A stretch of DNA of 64,000 bases, from NCBI GenBank assembly GCA_963844235.1, contig CAWJNF010000001.1, forward strand, positions 310,001 through 374,000, written 5' to 3'. The position numbers and the translations under genes are program-made. The notes under the pieces are model-generated. The model did no database searches, was not told where the DNA came from, and saw only the letters and a program-made list of their open reading frames with translations. Shown here piece after piece: positions 20,469 through 30,166 of this stretch (its first letter is position 1; every line of letters begins with the position of its first letter). The stretch comes from CAWJNF01 sp963844235. GTDB lineage: Bacteria > Actinomycetota > Thermoleophilia > Gaiellales > Gaiellaceae.

Positions 20469-20804
20469 CTACCCCTGCCGCCGAAGTAACTCCATCTCCG
20501 CATTCGTTACCACTCGATACACCATGTAGGTTAGGGCATTGTCTATCACTATCGAGCCCTCTACCTTCTGCGGGATGGCGTTCTGTATCTTCCCGCCATT
20601 AGGGTAGCGGGCTGTGAACTCCCCTCGAAATCTCAGGAGCATACCGCTAAAGACTACGGTTCCTTCTGAGTCCGTGGTTTCGGGGCAGTAGAACTCTAGT
20701 TCCGGTTCCTCATCGAACGTCCACGATGTATCGTTATGTAAGCCGATGATATCGAGCTGATACATTGGCTCCGGATCGGGCATCCTCCCGTTATTGTCCA
20801 TCAT
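20469..20804 (-). CDS. Phage protein of unknown function, 111 residues
   Basis: Intact, with its start overlapping the stop of the zinc-finger gene (ATGATG/TGA). It looks beta-rich ('VVFSGMLLRFRGEFTARYP') and has no recognised motif. The downstream frame starts right after its TAG in the same phase, so readthrough would fuse the two proteins. Confidence 0.5.
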   Translation of the reverse strand: MMDNNGRMPDPEPMYQLDIIGLHNDTSWTFDEEPELEFYCPETTDSEGTVVFSGMLLRFRGEFTARYPNGGKIQNAIPQKVEGSIVIDNALTYMVYRVVTNAEMELLRRQG

Positions 20805-21811
20805 CTTCCCTTTTTCCTCCCCTTGCAGGGATCACAGAGTAACCCCTTATTGGTGTAGTTCAGTCGGCATTGACAGGAGTAACATAGTTTCGGCTCCTGT
20901 TTTGCCTTGCCGTATCTGCGTAGGTTCTTCTTTCGTACCGATTCATCAGATGCGGGAGCCCTGCCATCTACGGAGCGTCCCCCCTCAGTGGCAGCAGGTT
21001 GCTGCCCGACAGGATGTTTCTTGCGCTTGTTATATTCCTTGCGGCAGGGCATACAGTAAGAGTCTAACCTCCCATTCCGCTTCACTCGAAAGAACCGCTT
21101 ATCCTCCCAATGCTCCCCATAGGCACACCAATGATCTTCCGCGGGCCCGTCCCCCCCTTGCCCCCTGCCGTACCGATCATCTAGGGCTTCTACTCCCTCT
21201 CCCCTGTGTCCACGTTGCTCTGTGTCGGGGGGAGGGATACTCAACTGCCCTACCTCTGCCTGCCGCTCTGCGTAGATCTCATCAAGTAGAACCGCTAACT
21301 TTCCCTCTACCACTTGCCGCAATTCATCATAGCTTAAATCCTCGAACTCAGGAACAATGATGCCCCCCTCTGTCAAGACTTCCGGCTCTGTGAGGAATCG
21401 AGGGTTCCGCTTTAGCCATTCCAGTTTGTCAGGGGAAAACAAAAAGTCTTGCCGCTCTGTCGCCGTAGCCTGTGTTACCCGTCCCCCTTTTGCCCGCAAA
21501 ACAACCTGATCCGCATTCCACATCAGACATTGCTTTGCCACATGCTCCCAATCTGCCCATCCCGCGAGATAGAACACGGCAGGAGTAACATCGGCCCACG
21601 TTACCTGATACAGCTTCCCCTCTCTCTCTTTCGCCGTGATCCTAATAACATCCCTAAACTGCCACATCTGAGAATAGAGGTAACGGCTGTCCTCTCTCAC
21701 ATGCCGGAACCACTCGCGCAAGTTCTCATCCTCATGTAAAGCCCGTCTCAAAGTCTTAGTACATTTTGGCTCCGCATCACTTACCCAATCAATCGGATCT
21801 AGACGTTCCAT
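20801..21811 (-). CDS. Zinc-finger phage protein, 336 residues
   Basis: Intact. The C-terminal third has two Cys clusters: 'WCAYGEHWEDKRFF...YCMPCRKEYNKRKK', the form found in many HNH-associated zinc modules, and 'LCYSCQCRLNYTNKGLLCDP'. The N-terminal 200 residues are helical and unrecognised. DNA binding or a homing-type role is plausible, but no complete His-Asn-His core was seen. It is the first gene after the repeat-rich region and precedes the terminases. Confidence 0.6.
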   Translation of the reverse strand: MERLDPIDWVSDAEPKCTKTLRRALHEDENLREWFRHVREDSRYLYSQMWQFRDVIRITAKEREGKLYQVTWADVTPAVFYLAGWADWEHVAKQCLMWNADQVVLRAKGGRVTQATATERQDFLFSPDKLEWLKRNPRFLTEPEVLTEGGIIVPEFEDLSYDELRQVVEGKLAVLLDEIYAERQAEVGQLSIPPPDTEQRGHRGEGVEALDDRYGRGQGGDGPAEDHWCAYGEHWEDKRFFRVKRNGRLDSYCMPCRKEYNKRKKHPVGQQPAATEGGRSVDGRAPASDESVRKKNLRRYGKAKQEPKLCYSCQCRLNYTNKGLLCDPCKGRKKGR

Positions 21812-22129
21812 TTCATCCTCTCCTATTCGGCTATTCGGGTTATTCGGCTATTTTTCGCCCTCTCTACCCTATCGCCCCCTTTTTCTCTCTTTTCCGTCCC
21901 CTTTTTGTAGCAACCAGTATCAATGTACCCCTTCCTTCTACTCTATAAGGAAATATACCCGAATAGCCGAATAGGTATAAGAGTATTAGGGATAGATAAA
22001 GGGAATAGAGGCTAATCGGGTAAGGAAAATTTATCTGAATAATGCCCGATAGTACCCGAATAGTTAGACACATTGGGTACAATCCTCTTCGGATACTAAT
22101 CGGGTACATATCGGGTACAGCTCCCGCGA
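21812..22129. repeat. AT-rich intergenic region with inverted and iterated repeats, candidate replication origin or operator cluster
   Basis: Markedly AT-richer than its surroundings. A perfect 19-bp inverted repeat, CCTATTCGGCTATTCGGGT, lies at 21822-21840 with its complement at 21957-21975. Further copies of the core TCGGGTA/TACCCGA lie near 22015, 22052, 22098 and 22110. It sits between the primase-helicase gene and the next gene. Iterons beside a replicase are a common origin layout; a repressor operator cluster is the alternative. Confidence 0.6.
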
Positions 22130-24290
22130 TCACGTCTGCCCCTCAGAGCTATTTTTGTTCAGTCTGATGCCCTTCCACATCCTCACATTTTGGGGTTTCC
22201 CTGCTACCCATTCCGTAGTGTCTGATTTCTCCCATCCCTCTATCTGTCCTTTAGCGGCAAAGTCCCTACTGAACCAGTTAGAAGCTTTGGGTTTGTGGCC
22301 CGACTCATCGCACCATTCGCGGTATCGGCATAGACAATTTTCCTATCTATTTCCTCTGTCTCATCGAGCTGTATCCATTCGGAGATAAATTCCCCAATGG
22401 GATCATTGGCTTTCTCAAACATCTCTGTCTGTATTTGGAGAGTCGCGGGTATCAGGAGCCTGTTCCCTGCCTCTCTGTAGCGTCTGAGCCCTTCTAGGGC
22501 CCAATTCAGGATGCCGGGTATCTCCCCCCGCAACTTTTCTTTGAGATCTATATCCGCATCCATCCCATCGAGCGCGGGCCATTCAACCGGGATCACCCTC
22601 CGAAAGATGCCGCTAGTCCAATCTTTGATGTGGGGTAGCTCATTCATAGCCCACAGCACCTTAGCGGTAGAGGTATAGAGGTAGCTATCCTTCCCCTTTT
22701 CCTCTACTACCACTTCCTCCCCGCTGATGAGGGCATTTAGTGTCTCTGAGTTCTCGATGTAGGTTCTAGGCTGTTCGGTAGCTTTCAGGAGAGTTTTCCC
22801 CTTTATCCTTGCCAGACCGAACCGCGAATCAATATCCTGAATTCTGAGAGTTGCGGCTTTTTCCCCTAGGAGCCCTATAGATACAGTATCCACATATGTA
22901 CTTTTGCCACATCCGCGGGGACCATGAATGAATACCGCTTTCTCAACGCGGGTATCCGGCGTGAGAATAACCCCGGTAAACGTCTGTAGCGTCTGGGCTA
23001 CTTCGGGGGGGAGCCTGCCCATAACCTTTTCTGTCCACAGCGGGCAGGTAGCATCAGGATCGTAGTCCACATCAAGCCCATAGCGGATGTAGTCTCCGGG
23101 CCGATGCTCCCTGAAAACTATCTCTGTCGAACTCTAGGGTTCCATTGCGGCAGGCAATAAGGTAGGGATTCCGGTCCCACCTATCTTCTCTCACATAGAG
23201 AAAATCCCTAGCCAAATTCAGTATTGCAGAGGTTAGATGGGCAGAAGATATACCCCCTCTACGATATCGGTAAATTCTGCGATATCCTGTCTTCGGCTTC
23301 ATCCTGCAATTCCTCCCACGTTCCGCGATTGTAGGAGTAAAAACGCCCGTAGCTGTAAGCCATCGGAGGGCATTCTCCCTGCCAGTCTCTATAGAGTTCG
23401 CGGGTTTTTGCTTTCTCTCTTTTTGCCCTTGCCTTTTCCCTTCCCCCCTCCCCCATCGAGGGAGACGATAACCCTAGGATCTTCCCCAGAGTCCTAGAGA
23501 AGCGGGGATCTCTCATATCATCGAGTGTCGGCCCGCCGGTGGTGGGATCGTCCCTCTCTATCTTCTCTGCGGTATCCCGGATATTGGCTTCTAGGGCATC
23601 TACGTATGCCCGCCCATTTTTGGGCTTATACTCCCACGCGGAGCCAAAATCTCTAACACTTCCTGCTGTTCAACTCCGCTGCCCAACAGAAACCCGGAGA
23701 GGGCTAGGGAGTAATCATGCCTGCCGTCCTGATACAGACTCCTAGAGACGAACGCCGCTGCCCCTAGGAATCGCACAGCTTTAGTTAGTTCGTCGGCGTC
23801 GATCCCGGCAATCCGCGAAACGTCGAACCCCGGAACCCACTCGTAAACGCCGCGATGGGGGTTCATATGTTGAGTGGGGGGGGCTACGATTTGATGCCTT
23901 GCCATACCTTTGAGGGAGACGATCTCTAACTTATCCTCATCCTCATTCTGAATCCCTCTGAGGGAGAAGGAGAGACCCCAGATCCGGAGCCCTGAACAGG
24001 ACAGCAGAGGGCTTCTCATCCCCCGACTTCTGAATCCTCAGCGTCTCCTGTGGAAAGAACCGCGGGGCTAAATCTATGGCTTCGGGCCAATCGAGATCAA
24101 CACAGGCAAGCCCTCCGCTCCTAGGGCCCATCTTGATCCCTACCCCTCCCCCTGCCTCGATGTGTTGCAGGGCGTTAGAAGGGCTTATAACTACCTCTGG
24201 GTTATCAATAGCCCCCTTATCCCCACGCTCAACCCGCGTTAGCTCTATCCCCGCCGACACGTAAGCGGTAAGTAGTTCGTTTATCCCCAT
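22130..24290 (-). CDS. Bifunctional primase-polymerase/P4-type helicase (frameshifted)
   Basis: The N-terminal prim-pol domain has 'GGGVGIKMGPRSGGLACVDL' and 'HQIVAPPTQHMNPHRGVYEW'. The C-terminal D5/P4 helicase has 'FIHGPRGCGKSTYVDTVS' (Walker A), 'VLWAMNELPHI' and 'GIFRRVIPVEWPALDG', then 'YREWCDESGHKPKASNWFS' to a TGA. About 720 residues with at least four frame changes. It primes and unwinds phage DNA. The repeat-rich region lies directly downstream. Confidence 0.82.
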
Positions 24291-24307
24291 CTCCCCATTT
24301 CCCCGGC

Positions 24308-24808
24308 TTACTGGTTTTTGTAAATCTCGATAAGATCTGCCGCTATGTTCTTCTTTAGCCCGATTTCACTACATAGAGAATACAGCTTCATCCTCTCTAC
24401 TTTTGTTAACCCCACTTCATACGATAGTTTAGCAATTTGCCGGGGCGTTGCCCGCTCCGGAAACTCCCCATAATCTTTGATGAGATCCGGGATCGGCCAC
24501 AGGATATCCCTGTAGGGGCTCTGAGCCCGCGGATGATTTCTTGCACATTCGCGGCTCGAATGTCGCGGCGCATTTCTTCACTGAAAAGGGCCAAATACCC
24601 CCACTTTCTCTGCCGCGGGAGCTAGAGCTAGAGGGGGGACGGGGACCATTGCCCACAGCTTCCCTAACCACTTCTAGCCATTTGAACAGTTCTTCCGTCC
24701 CCCCTCTGCATTGTCGGGATGGGCTAACGCTCGAATCTTGCGCCACATCCTGCTATCGGTAGGGGACGGGGTATGAGAATTTTGGGACTTCCCCCTTGCT
24801 GCCCCCAC
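24308..24808 (-). CDS. Small replication-associated protein with J-domain-like HPD motif
   Basis: Joining three frames from GTG 24808 gives 'MWRKIRALAHPDNAEGG' then 'ELFKWLEVVREAV', which resembles the helix II-HPD-helix III core of J-domains. A helical tail follows ('RATPRQIAKLSYEVGLTK', to TAA 24308). One break is in a G run at the 24690 region. It lies directly upstream of the primase-helicase in the same operon, so a chaperone-recruiting helicase-loading role is imaginable. Confidence 0.42.
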
Positions 24809-24810
24809 AG

Positions 24811-25101
24811 CTAATCTAGATCAAAGCCGGGAGAGGTATCCGGGTTAAAGTTGGATGGCGTTCTCTGGTAGGGCTTGCGGGGGACGTAGTAGATCAGGAT
24901 GTAGTAGGTATCCTGCCCATTATCTCGCGGGGTAGTCCCCAGATCGTAGCGGGTATTCGGGTCTGCCAGTTGCTCTGCCCGGAATTCCTTCTCCCTGATC
25001 TGCCTAGCCTCTAGAGCTGAGATCCCGCTACCCCAATGAGCCGGATCGAAAGCCTCTAGCGTTAGGAGCCCGTTCCCGCTCCCATCCTCAAACAGAACCA
25101 C
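24811..25101 (-). CDS. Phage protein of unknown function, 96 residues
   Basis: Intact from a GTG that overlaps the end of the nuclease gene to TAG. 'ALEARQIREKEFRAEQLADP' forms a helix, followed by a beta segment 'DTYYILIYYVPRKP'. Part of the replication operon between the RecB-like nuclease and the J-domain-like gene. No family recognised. Confidence 0.55.
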   Translation of the reverse strand: MVLFEDGSGNGLLTLEAFDPAHWGSGISALEARQIREKEFRAEQLADPNTRYDLGTTPRDNGQDTYYILIYYVPRKPYQRTPSNFNPDTSPGFDLD

Positions 25102-25746
25102 TCTCTACCTCCCCATTCCCCTGCTGCTGTTCTTCCCGTTCCTTCTGCCATTTCAGAAGCTTATTCTTATTGGCAAAGTGCCAATACTTCACTAGCCCCC
25201 TGAAAGCTTCCTGTTCCTCATCGTGGGCATCGAAACTGCGAATGATGAGATGCCCTCCCTGCCGGGATCCTTGCAGATTCTCACCACTAGCCGACGATCT
25301 ACCTGCCTGCCCTCAGCGATACACAGGAGCCTGTATGCTGCCGTCTGCAAGCCGTGGGCTATCCTCTCCGTAGCCCTAGAGGTTTTCCAGTCCACTAGAG
25401 CTGTCTCCCCGGTATACATCAAGACCGTAGAGATCCAGTGTCCCGCCGAACCCCTCCGCTTTGTTAGCCTGCTGTAGCTCGATTTCGTAGATCTCAGAGA
25501 AGTGGGAATCTCCGAACTCTTTAACCGCGGCAACGTGGGGGAAGATATCCGCGGGGATCTTGCGCGTCTCCCCTCGAAGAACCTTTGCAACGTAGCTATG
25601 AACTTTCGTTCCGAAGTTCCTAGCTAACCCCGAAACCCTATCCGCTTCCTCCCGTCCCACTCTCAGCCAAATCCTCAGATATCCTTCTCGATAACCCCCA
25701 GAACATCAGAGACGGAGGGCAGGAGTACCCCCTCCGTCTCATACAT
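25088..25746 (-). CDS. RecB/Cas4-family PD-(D/E)XK nuclease (frameshifted)
   Basis: About 219 residues: 'LLPSVSDVLGVI' N-terminus, 'GTKVHSYVAKVLRGE' (H in motif I), 'GFGGTLDLYG' (motif II G-x-x-D), 'ALVDWKTSRA' (D-W-K, motif III) and 'LQTAAYRLLC' (Q-x-x-x-Y). This is the Cas4/RecB-nuclease core for 5' or 3' end resection in recombination. Three frame changes interrupt it. No Cas1/Cas2 or repeat array is nearby, so it is phage recombination, not CRISPR adaptation. Confidence 0.72.
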
Positions 25747-25753
25747 CCGCGGC

Positions 25754-26560
25754 TCATCGCCGGAAGATTCGGGACTGTGTGGGCCACAGGGAACTGACCG
25801 AAAAGAGAACCGCCATCTTCGTAGAGTTCTTTTACCGTTATCTTACCGGAAACCCGGAGCGCATCCCGCAATTTTATGTACAACTCTAGACTTGCCTCTC
25901 TACCCCGAATGTCTCTATCAATAGCCTCTATCTTTGCTACTAGTTCTTCTATGCTAGCTTCCCACGTATCGAGGGCTTTTTCTTCTCCGTCAACCTCGAT
26001 AGTGAATCTGTCTCTCCGCACATCTTCTAACCCCGGCAACGCAGATTGCAATTCTGCCCGCGGCGACGCTCCGGCATTCTGCCGGTTAGAGCCCTCCGTA
26101 TGAACTCCATTAACGTATTCACGCATTGCCCGCCACCGGGCTATTTCCGTGAACTCATCGTCCATATCGGGGACGTTTTCCAGTTGCTCTAGAGCCTGTT
26201 CCGCAATCTTTACCTTATCTACGCTGCCCTGTTTCCTTTTCGTTTCCTCATACAGAGGACGAACCAGATAATCAATGATCCATCCCCGCGTTCCCTTTTT
26301 CTCTACCCATTTCCCCTACTCTCTTTTTGCTTTTCTCCCACCGCTAGAAGTGCATCTATGTACCGCTCGAACCAGACCATCAACCCCTCTACCTGCCTTA
26401 TTTCTTCCTTCCACCGTTCCGGATCACTTCTACGATCATGGGCTTTTGCCATTTCTTCCGGATCATACTTTTGCAGGGTTAGCCGCCATTTGAACGTGTC
26501 AAAGCCTAGCTTTGTGCTTTCGCTCAAATCCTTTGGGGGGATATCTATCTCCTTGCCCAT
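25754..26560 (-). CDS. Phage recombination-operon protein, unknown (frameshifted)
   Basis: It starts at ATG 26560, 'KLGFDTFKWRLTLQKYDP', then 'GWIIDYLVRPLYEETKRK' and a long coiled coil with 'TWEASIEELVAKIEAIDRDI'. About 265 residues after two frame changes. Directly upstream of the RecB/Cas4-type nuclease. It may be a partner of the nuclease (annealing protein or scaffold), but no known annealase motif was found. Confidence 0.45.
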
Positions 26561-27238
26561 TTTCGATCATCTCTGTTAGTGCTTCCCCTACTGTTTTTCC
26601 CTTATCCCCCTTATCCTCCCCGTCCCCCCCCTTCACGGGATCATCCTCCCCTAGAGCGTCATAGACAGTGAGCTGCCCATCGTCGGGCTTCTCTGCGTCT
26701 GGGGAATCCTCTGGGGGATCTTTCGGGGCGTGCCTCGATTTCCTTATCTGCCAGAGCCGCAGCGCGGGCTTCCTCATCCTCCGCTTCCCGCCATTCCTTT
26801 AGCTTCTCTGTAAAGGTTTTGGCATGCCATACCATGATGGATAACTTGTTCTTAGCAGAAATACCAATCTACTGGATCTGCAACCGGGATTACCTGCCGC
26901 AGATGCTTGTAACGCAACCGGCGCATTCGCAACGCCTCGATAATGCGCCGCGGCGCTGCGTTATGAAGTTCTGTTAAAGATTCATAAACCTTAGCGTGTT
27001 CCCGCACGGTTTTAGCGGTATCGGCAACTCTGGCAACAAACCGCTTCATCCCGGTATCCCCATACTTCTTGCGGTAGCAGCAGGCAGCGTAGCCCTGTAC
27101 GAGTTGCCCTAGTTCCAACATGGCTAGTCCGGTATCGTAGATCTCCCCGGCTTCCTCTAGCTCCATTTCCTTTACCGCGGGTAGATCGAAAGTGGCTCCT
27201 GCAAGCCGCTCTATTACGGTGTTCTCTGCCTTTGGCAA
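26499..27238 (-). CDS. Phage protein of unknown function, acidic C-terminus (frameshifted)
   Basis: The first 128 residues are in one frame and look helical and DNA-binding-like ('RVADTAKTVREHAKVYESL', 'RLRYKHLRQVIPVADPVDW'). After a frame change near 26870 comes 'VWHAKTFTEKLKEWREAED', and then an acidic Gly/Asp/Lys linker around the G run at 26625. The layout recalls ParB/Noc-like or plasmid replication accessory proteins. Function not assigned. Confidence 0.42.
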
Positions 27239-27339
27239 TTCGTCTCCCTAGAGGCTAGAGGGGGGACGGGGACCATAACCCCCTAGATCCCGTCCCCCCC
27301 TAACTATACGTTTCGTTTACATTCGGCGCTAGAGGTTCC

Positions 27340-27805
27340 CTAGTCGGGCAGCTCTGCGAATTCTTCCTCTAGCTCCCCTAACTCTCTGCGGGCCCGCTCC
27401 CGATGCCTCTCCCACAGCTCAGCACGCCGGGACTCTAGGTTCTTAGCTTTCTGTCCCTTCTTTGGAGCCATGAAGTTAGTAGCGATGTTGTTATCCTCAT
27501 CATCGCCGGTCCTAACTTCGACCATGATTTGACAGGGCTTATCCCGTAGATCTTCTGTGTTAAACCCCTTCCTCATATCTTCTTTGCTGAGCCCTAGGAT
27601 CTTCATAGCCCGCTTGACTAGGTTAGAGCGGGTCGATCCGCTCTGAGAGGTAAAGCCGATGATCTCCGGCCCTTCCTCCGTCTGGAAAACCCACATATAG
27701 TTAGGGCCATACTCCGGATGTTCTCCGGGGAAAAGGTCCACGATCCCACGCGGGGTAAACCCCTTCCTCTAGGAGTTCGTCTACCTGTACTGGAATTTCC
27801 GGCAT
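27340..27805 (-). CDS. Candidate single-stranded-DNA-binding-type phage protein
   Basis: 'YGPNYMWVFQTEEGPEIIGF' followed by 'SRSNLVKRAMKILG' style residues and 'PCQIMVEVRTGDDEDNN' matches the layout of short phage OB-fold/DUF669-like proteins that sit beside Cas4/RecB nucleases. The start at 27805 ('MPEIPVQVDELLEEGVYP') requires one frame change near 27755. About 155 residues with a charged C-terminal tail. Confidence 0.5.
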
Positions 27806-27967
27806 TCCGTTTTCCCTTCTATCCGTTTTTCTGTAGTCCCTCCCCCCACGATGAGGAGAGGGCAGGAAACCTATCCTTCCGGCATCTCTGCGAGTATCCG
27901 GGACATTTCATTTATGCTTCTAACGATACAAACCAAAATGGTATCAGGGTCGAAATCTTCTCTAACC

Positions 27968-28118
27968 CTAAGCCCCGTCCAAAAAGTCGCCCAGATCCAC
28001 TACCAATCTTTCTAGATCCGCGAATTCCGGAACCTGTAGCCCACTTCCGGGTGACGTCACGCCCCACAAAGGTTCTACAGATCGTCTCTAGATCTTCCCT
28101 GCTGTCTGCGGTAATCAT
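27968..28118 (-). CDS. Small phage protein, about 50 residues
   Basis: ATG 28118 with a clear GGGG Shine-Dalgarno, 'MITADSREDLETICRTFV', then one frame change before an acidic end 'ERLVVDLGDFLDG' and TAG. Too short to classify. It begins the second part of the minus-strand early operon, below a -10-like box at 28224. Confidence 0.4.
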
Positions 28119-28223
28119 TTCACCCCTTAACCTCTCTCCGCTGTTCCGTTTCTCCGTCTGTCCCGTCGATCCTACCCTACTTTTCCTCCGTTCTTCCGCT
28201 TACCCTCTGTGCCAACACCACCA

Positions 28224-28229
28224 ATTATA
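28224..28229 (-). promoter_or_regulatory. Candidate -10 box (TATAAT)
   Basis: A perfect TATAAT on the minus strand lies in the 130-bp gap before the gene at 28118. No good -35 hexamer is seen at 16-18 bp, so strength is uncertain. Confidence 0.3.
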
Positions 28230-28255
28230 CAGAAGTGGGACGTAAATTCTCCGTT

Positions 28256-28474
28256 CTACGTCATGAGCTGAATATTTCTAGAGACTTGCCCTGCCACCAC
28301 TCCGAACGGGATACCGTCGATGATATCGGCGGCTTCTAGGTACGCTAGCAGGGTTTCGCGGGCATCGGCTTTCTCCGCATCGGAGAGGGTTTCTACTTTC
28401 CTGCCATCGAGGTAGCCCGAAATGCACGCTTCACAGATTTTGTCTGCTAGGGTATCGACTTCTAGGCTAATCAC
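28256..28474 (-). CDS. Small phage protein, 72 residues
   Basis: Intact. Mostly helical and acidic ('DARETLLAYLEAADIIDG'), with Cys in 'KICEACISGYLDG'. Its ATG overlaps the previous TGA. Third of three overlapping short genes, a typical phage early-operon pattern. Confidence 0.55.
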   Translation of the reverse strand: MISLEVDTLADKICEACISGYLDGRKVETLSDAEKADARETLLAYLEAADIIDGIPFGVVAGQVSRNIQLMT

Positions 28475-28653
28475 TCAAATAACCTTCCCGTCTCCTGTGG
28501 TGGCGTGGGCTGTTGCCTAGCTTTGAGCTGTTTTTCTGTTTCGTCGGCTTCCTCATTCAACTTCTCTGCTAGGAACCTCATTTCTTTGGGGGAGCGGTAG
28601 TAGCTGAGTAACGCAGCGTGCATCTCTAGTTCGGCTTTCTGCCGTTCATCCAT
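28471..28653 (-). CDS. Small phage protein, 60 residues, helical
   Basis: Intact, overlapping its neighbours by ATGA-type junctions. The sequence 'RFLAEKLNEEADETEKQLKA' predicts one long amphipathic helix. No family recognised. Confidence 0.5.
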   Translation of the reverse strand: MDERQKAELEMHAALLSYYRSPKEMRFLAEKLNEEADETEKQLKARQQPTPPQETGRLFE

Positions 28654-28882
28654 CGGGGTTGAATTCCTCCGAACCGTTAACGTAGAAGAAAAAGCATCTA
28701 TCTAGAACCCGGTTGATCTCTCCTGCCGGGACTTTTTCCAGTATCGGATGTTTATAAATGAGGCTCGAAATCCCCTCTCTGAGTTCTTCTCTTAACCCGA
28801 AGTGATTAGCTGCTACGAATCCTTCTACTATCCCTTCCCACGGAACTTCCGCGACAGGTTGCCCGTTTTCCCTAACGATCAT
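28646..28882 (-). CDS. Small phage protein, 78 residues
   Basis: Intact. 'VPWEGIVEGFVAANHFGLRE' and 'INRVLDRCFFFYVNG' suggest a compact alpha/beta domain. Start overlaps the end of the upstream membrane peptide gene. Function unknown. Confidence 0.5.
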   Translation of the reverse strand: MIVRENGQPVAEVPWEGIVEGFVAANHFGLREELREGISSLIYKHPILEKVPAGEINRVLDRCFFFYVNGSEEFNPDG

Positions 28883-29027
28883 CTACTTTTTCCCCTTCTC
28901 CCTTTAGTTCTTTTTTGGCTTCCACGAAACCTACCCAGACGATCAGGGTTATTAGTGTCGCGGTTCCGAAGTAAGCTACGATTACCAACAGCAACCGGAG
29001 CGCATCCCACATCAGTTCAGGACTCAT
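28872..29027 (-). CDS. Single-pass membrane protein, 51 residues
   Basis: From ATG 29027 to TAG 28872. One transmembrane helix of about 22 residues ('LLLVIVAYFGTATLITLIVW') and a charged Lys/Glu tail. Tightly packed between the DUF1996 gene and the next small gene. May be a superinfection-exclusion or membrane anchor peptide; inference only. Confidence 0.5.
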   Translation of the reverse strand: MSPELMWDALRLLLVIVAYFGTATLITLIVWVGFVEAKKELKGEGEKVDDR

Positions 29028-29030
29028 ATT

Positions 29031-29991
29031 TCACCCCCCGTCCAATGTCTGTAGCAGTTGGGGGGAGGTTGAGGCGTCGATGAGCCGGGAGCTGTAGAAC
29101 CCCTTGGCATATCGAGAACGCAGATCTTTACCTTCCTCTCCCCCGCCTAGCGTCTGCCCCCCGTCCCCGTCCCCCTGCCTGTCTCCGGGCATCATATCGA
29201 AATGGAAGGTAGACGCCGCTCCCCACGATCCCATGCCCGTAGAAACCTCTACGGGGGCATCTAACGTCCCATCAGGGGGGAGGGAAGTCGATAGCAGCTC
29301 GAACGTCCGGAATCCTTCCGTCCCCGGACGGGCAGGGCTTCTTTTTCCTGAACACCACATCCGTAGGACGGTTCCCGGATCCGTCATAGCAATTGGGAGC
29401 ATTCGCTATCATCCTGAATGTTCCCTCACAGCCGTAGGGAACCTCTCCTACCCGCGGTCCATCGTCGGCAGGATCGGGGCTACCCATACATCTGTACTCA
29501 ACGGGCGCATAGCTCGAACCGCCGATGATGGAGAGGGAGGGGGGGAACTGATGCTTTAGATCCCCTGTGGGGGCAATGAATCTATCCGTAACATAGAAAA
29601 CGGTCCTGCCGCGGGGCATTACCGTATCCCCCGTCCCCCTCCCTAGCCACCGGGAACCAATAGAGTTTCAGGTCTGGTATCTGCCCCTCTGAGCCGGTAA
29701 AACAGGTAGTCCCCTGTGGACCGGCTTTGAGGGATGCAGGAGTCAAGTGGGCTCCATCTCCATCCCCGCGAATGCGTGTAAGTGGGGCATCCCCGTTAGC
29801 GGATCTTCCTCCGCTACTTTGTACTCCGCACAGTTGATCTGCAGGAAGGGCCCGCGGGGATAATCGAAATCATCATTAGCTATCAGAGCTGTGGTAGTGG
29901 CAGAGCTAGGGGGGGACGGAGAGGATAGCGCCACTAGGGAGCCTGCCGCGAGTAGGGCAGCTAAGACCGCGAGTAGGGGGGACGTGAACAT
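29031..29991 (-). CDS. Secreted DUF1996-type protein (frameshifted)
   Basis: It begins with a signal peptide (MFTSPLLAVLAALLAAGSLV). Three frames joined give 'FLQINCAEYKVAEEDP', 'GMPHLHAFAG', 'TTCFTGSEGQIPDLKLYWFP', 'PPSLSIIGGSSYAPVEYRC', 'APNCYDGSGN' and 'IPDVRAAIDFP'. Cys/His order and spacing match DUF1996, an extracellular domain common in actinobacteria and fungi, often with carbohydrate-active partners. The activity is not settled. In a phage early operon it is cargo-like. At least three frame changes. Confidence 0.65.
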
Positions 29992-30166
29992 CAGGGATCA
30001 TCTCTTTTCATCTTGTATAGCTCACATAGCAGAACCCCGGTTAGCAGGGACAGGGACGCTATCAGTATCAGAACGCCAAACCCGTAACCCCTGCTGATCA
30101 GGATTACCGCTATCCCTGCCCCCCAGAATCCTGCTGCAAATGGGATAGCGGGATTTACGCTTTCAC
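29991..30166 (-). CDS. Small membrane protein, about 57 residues
   Basis: Two hydrophobic segments ('FWGAGIAVILISRGYGFGVL', then 'ILIASLSLLTGVLLCELY') and a basic end. The probable start is GTG overlapping the beta-helix stop; it needs one base change a few codons in. The TGA overlaps the DUF1996 ATG (TGATG), so the two are coupled and it might help export or anchor that protein. Confidence 0.42.

Noticed and set aside
25088..25746. Cas4 as part of a CRISPR-Cas locus
   Set aside because: No repeat array and no cas1, cas2 or effector genes are present. Neighbours are phage replication and recombination genes.
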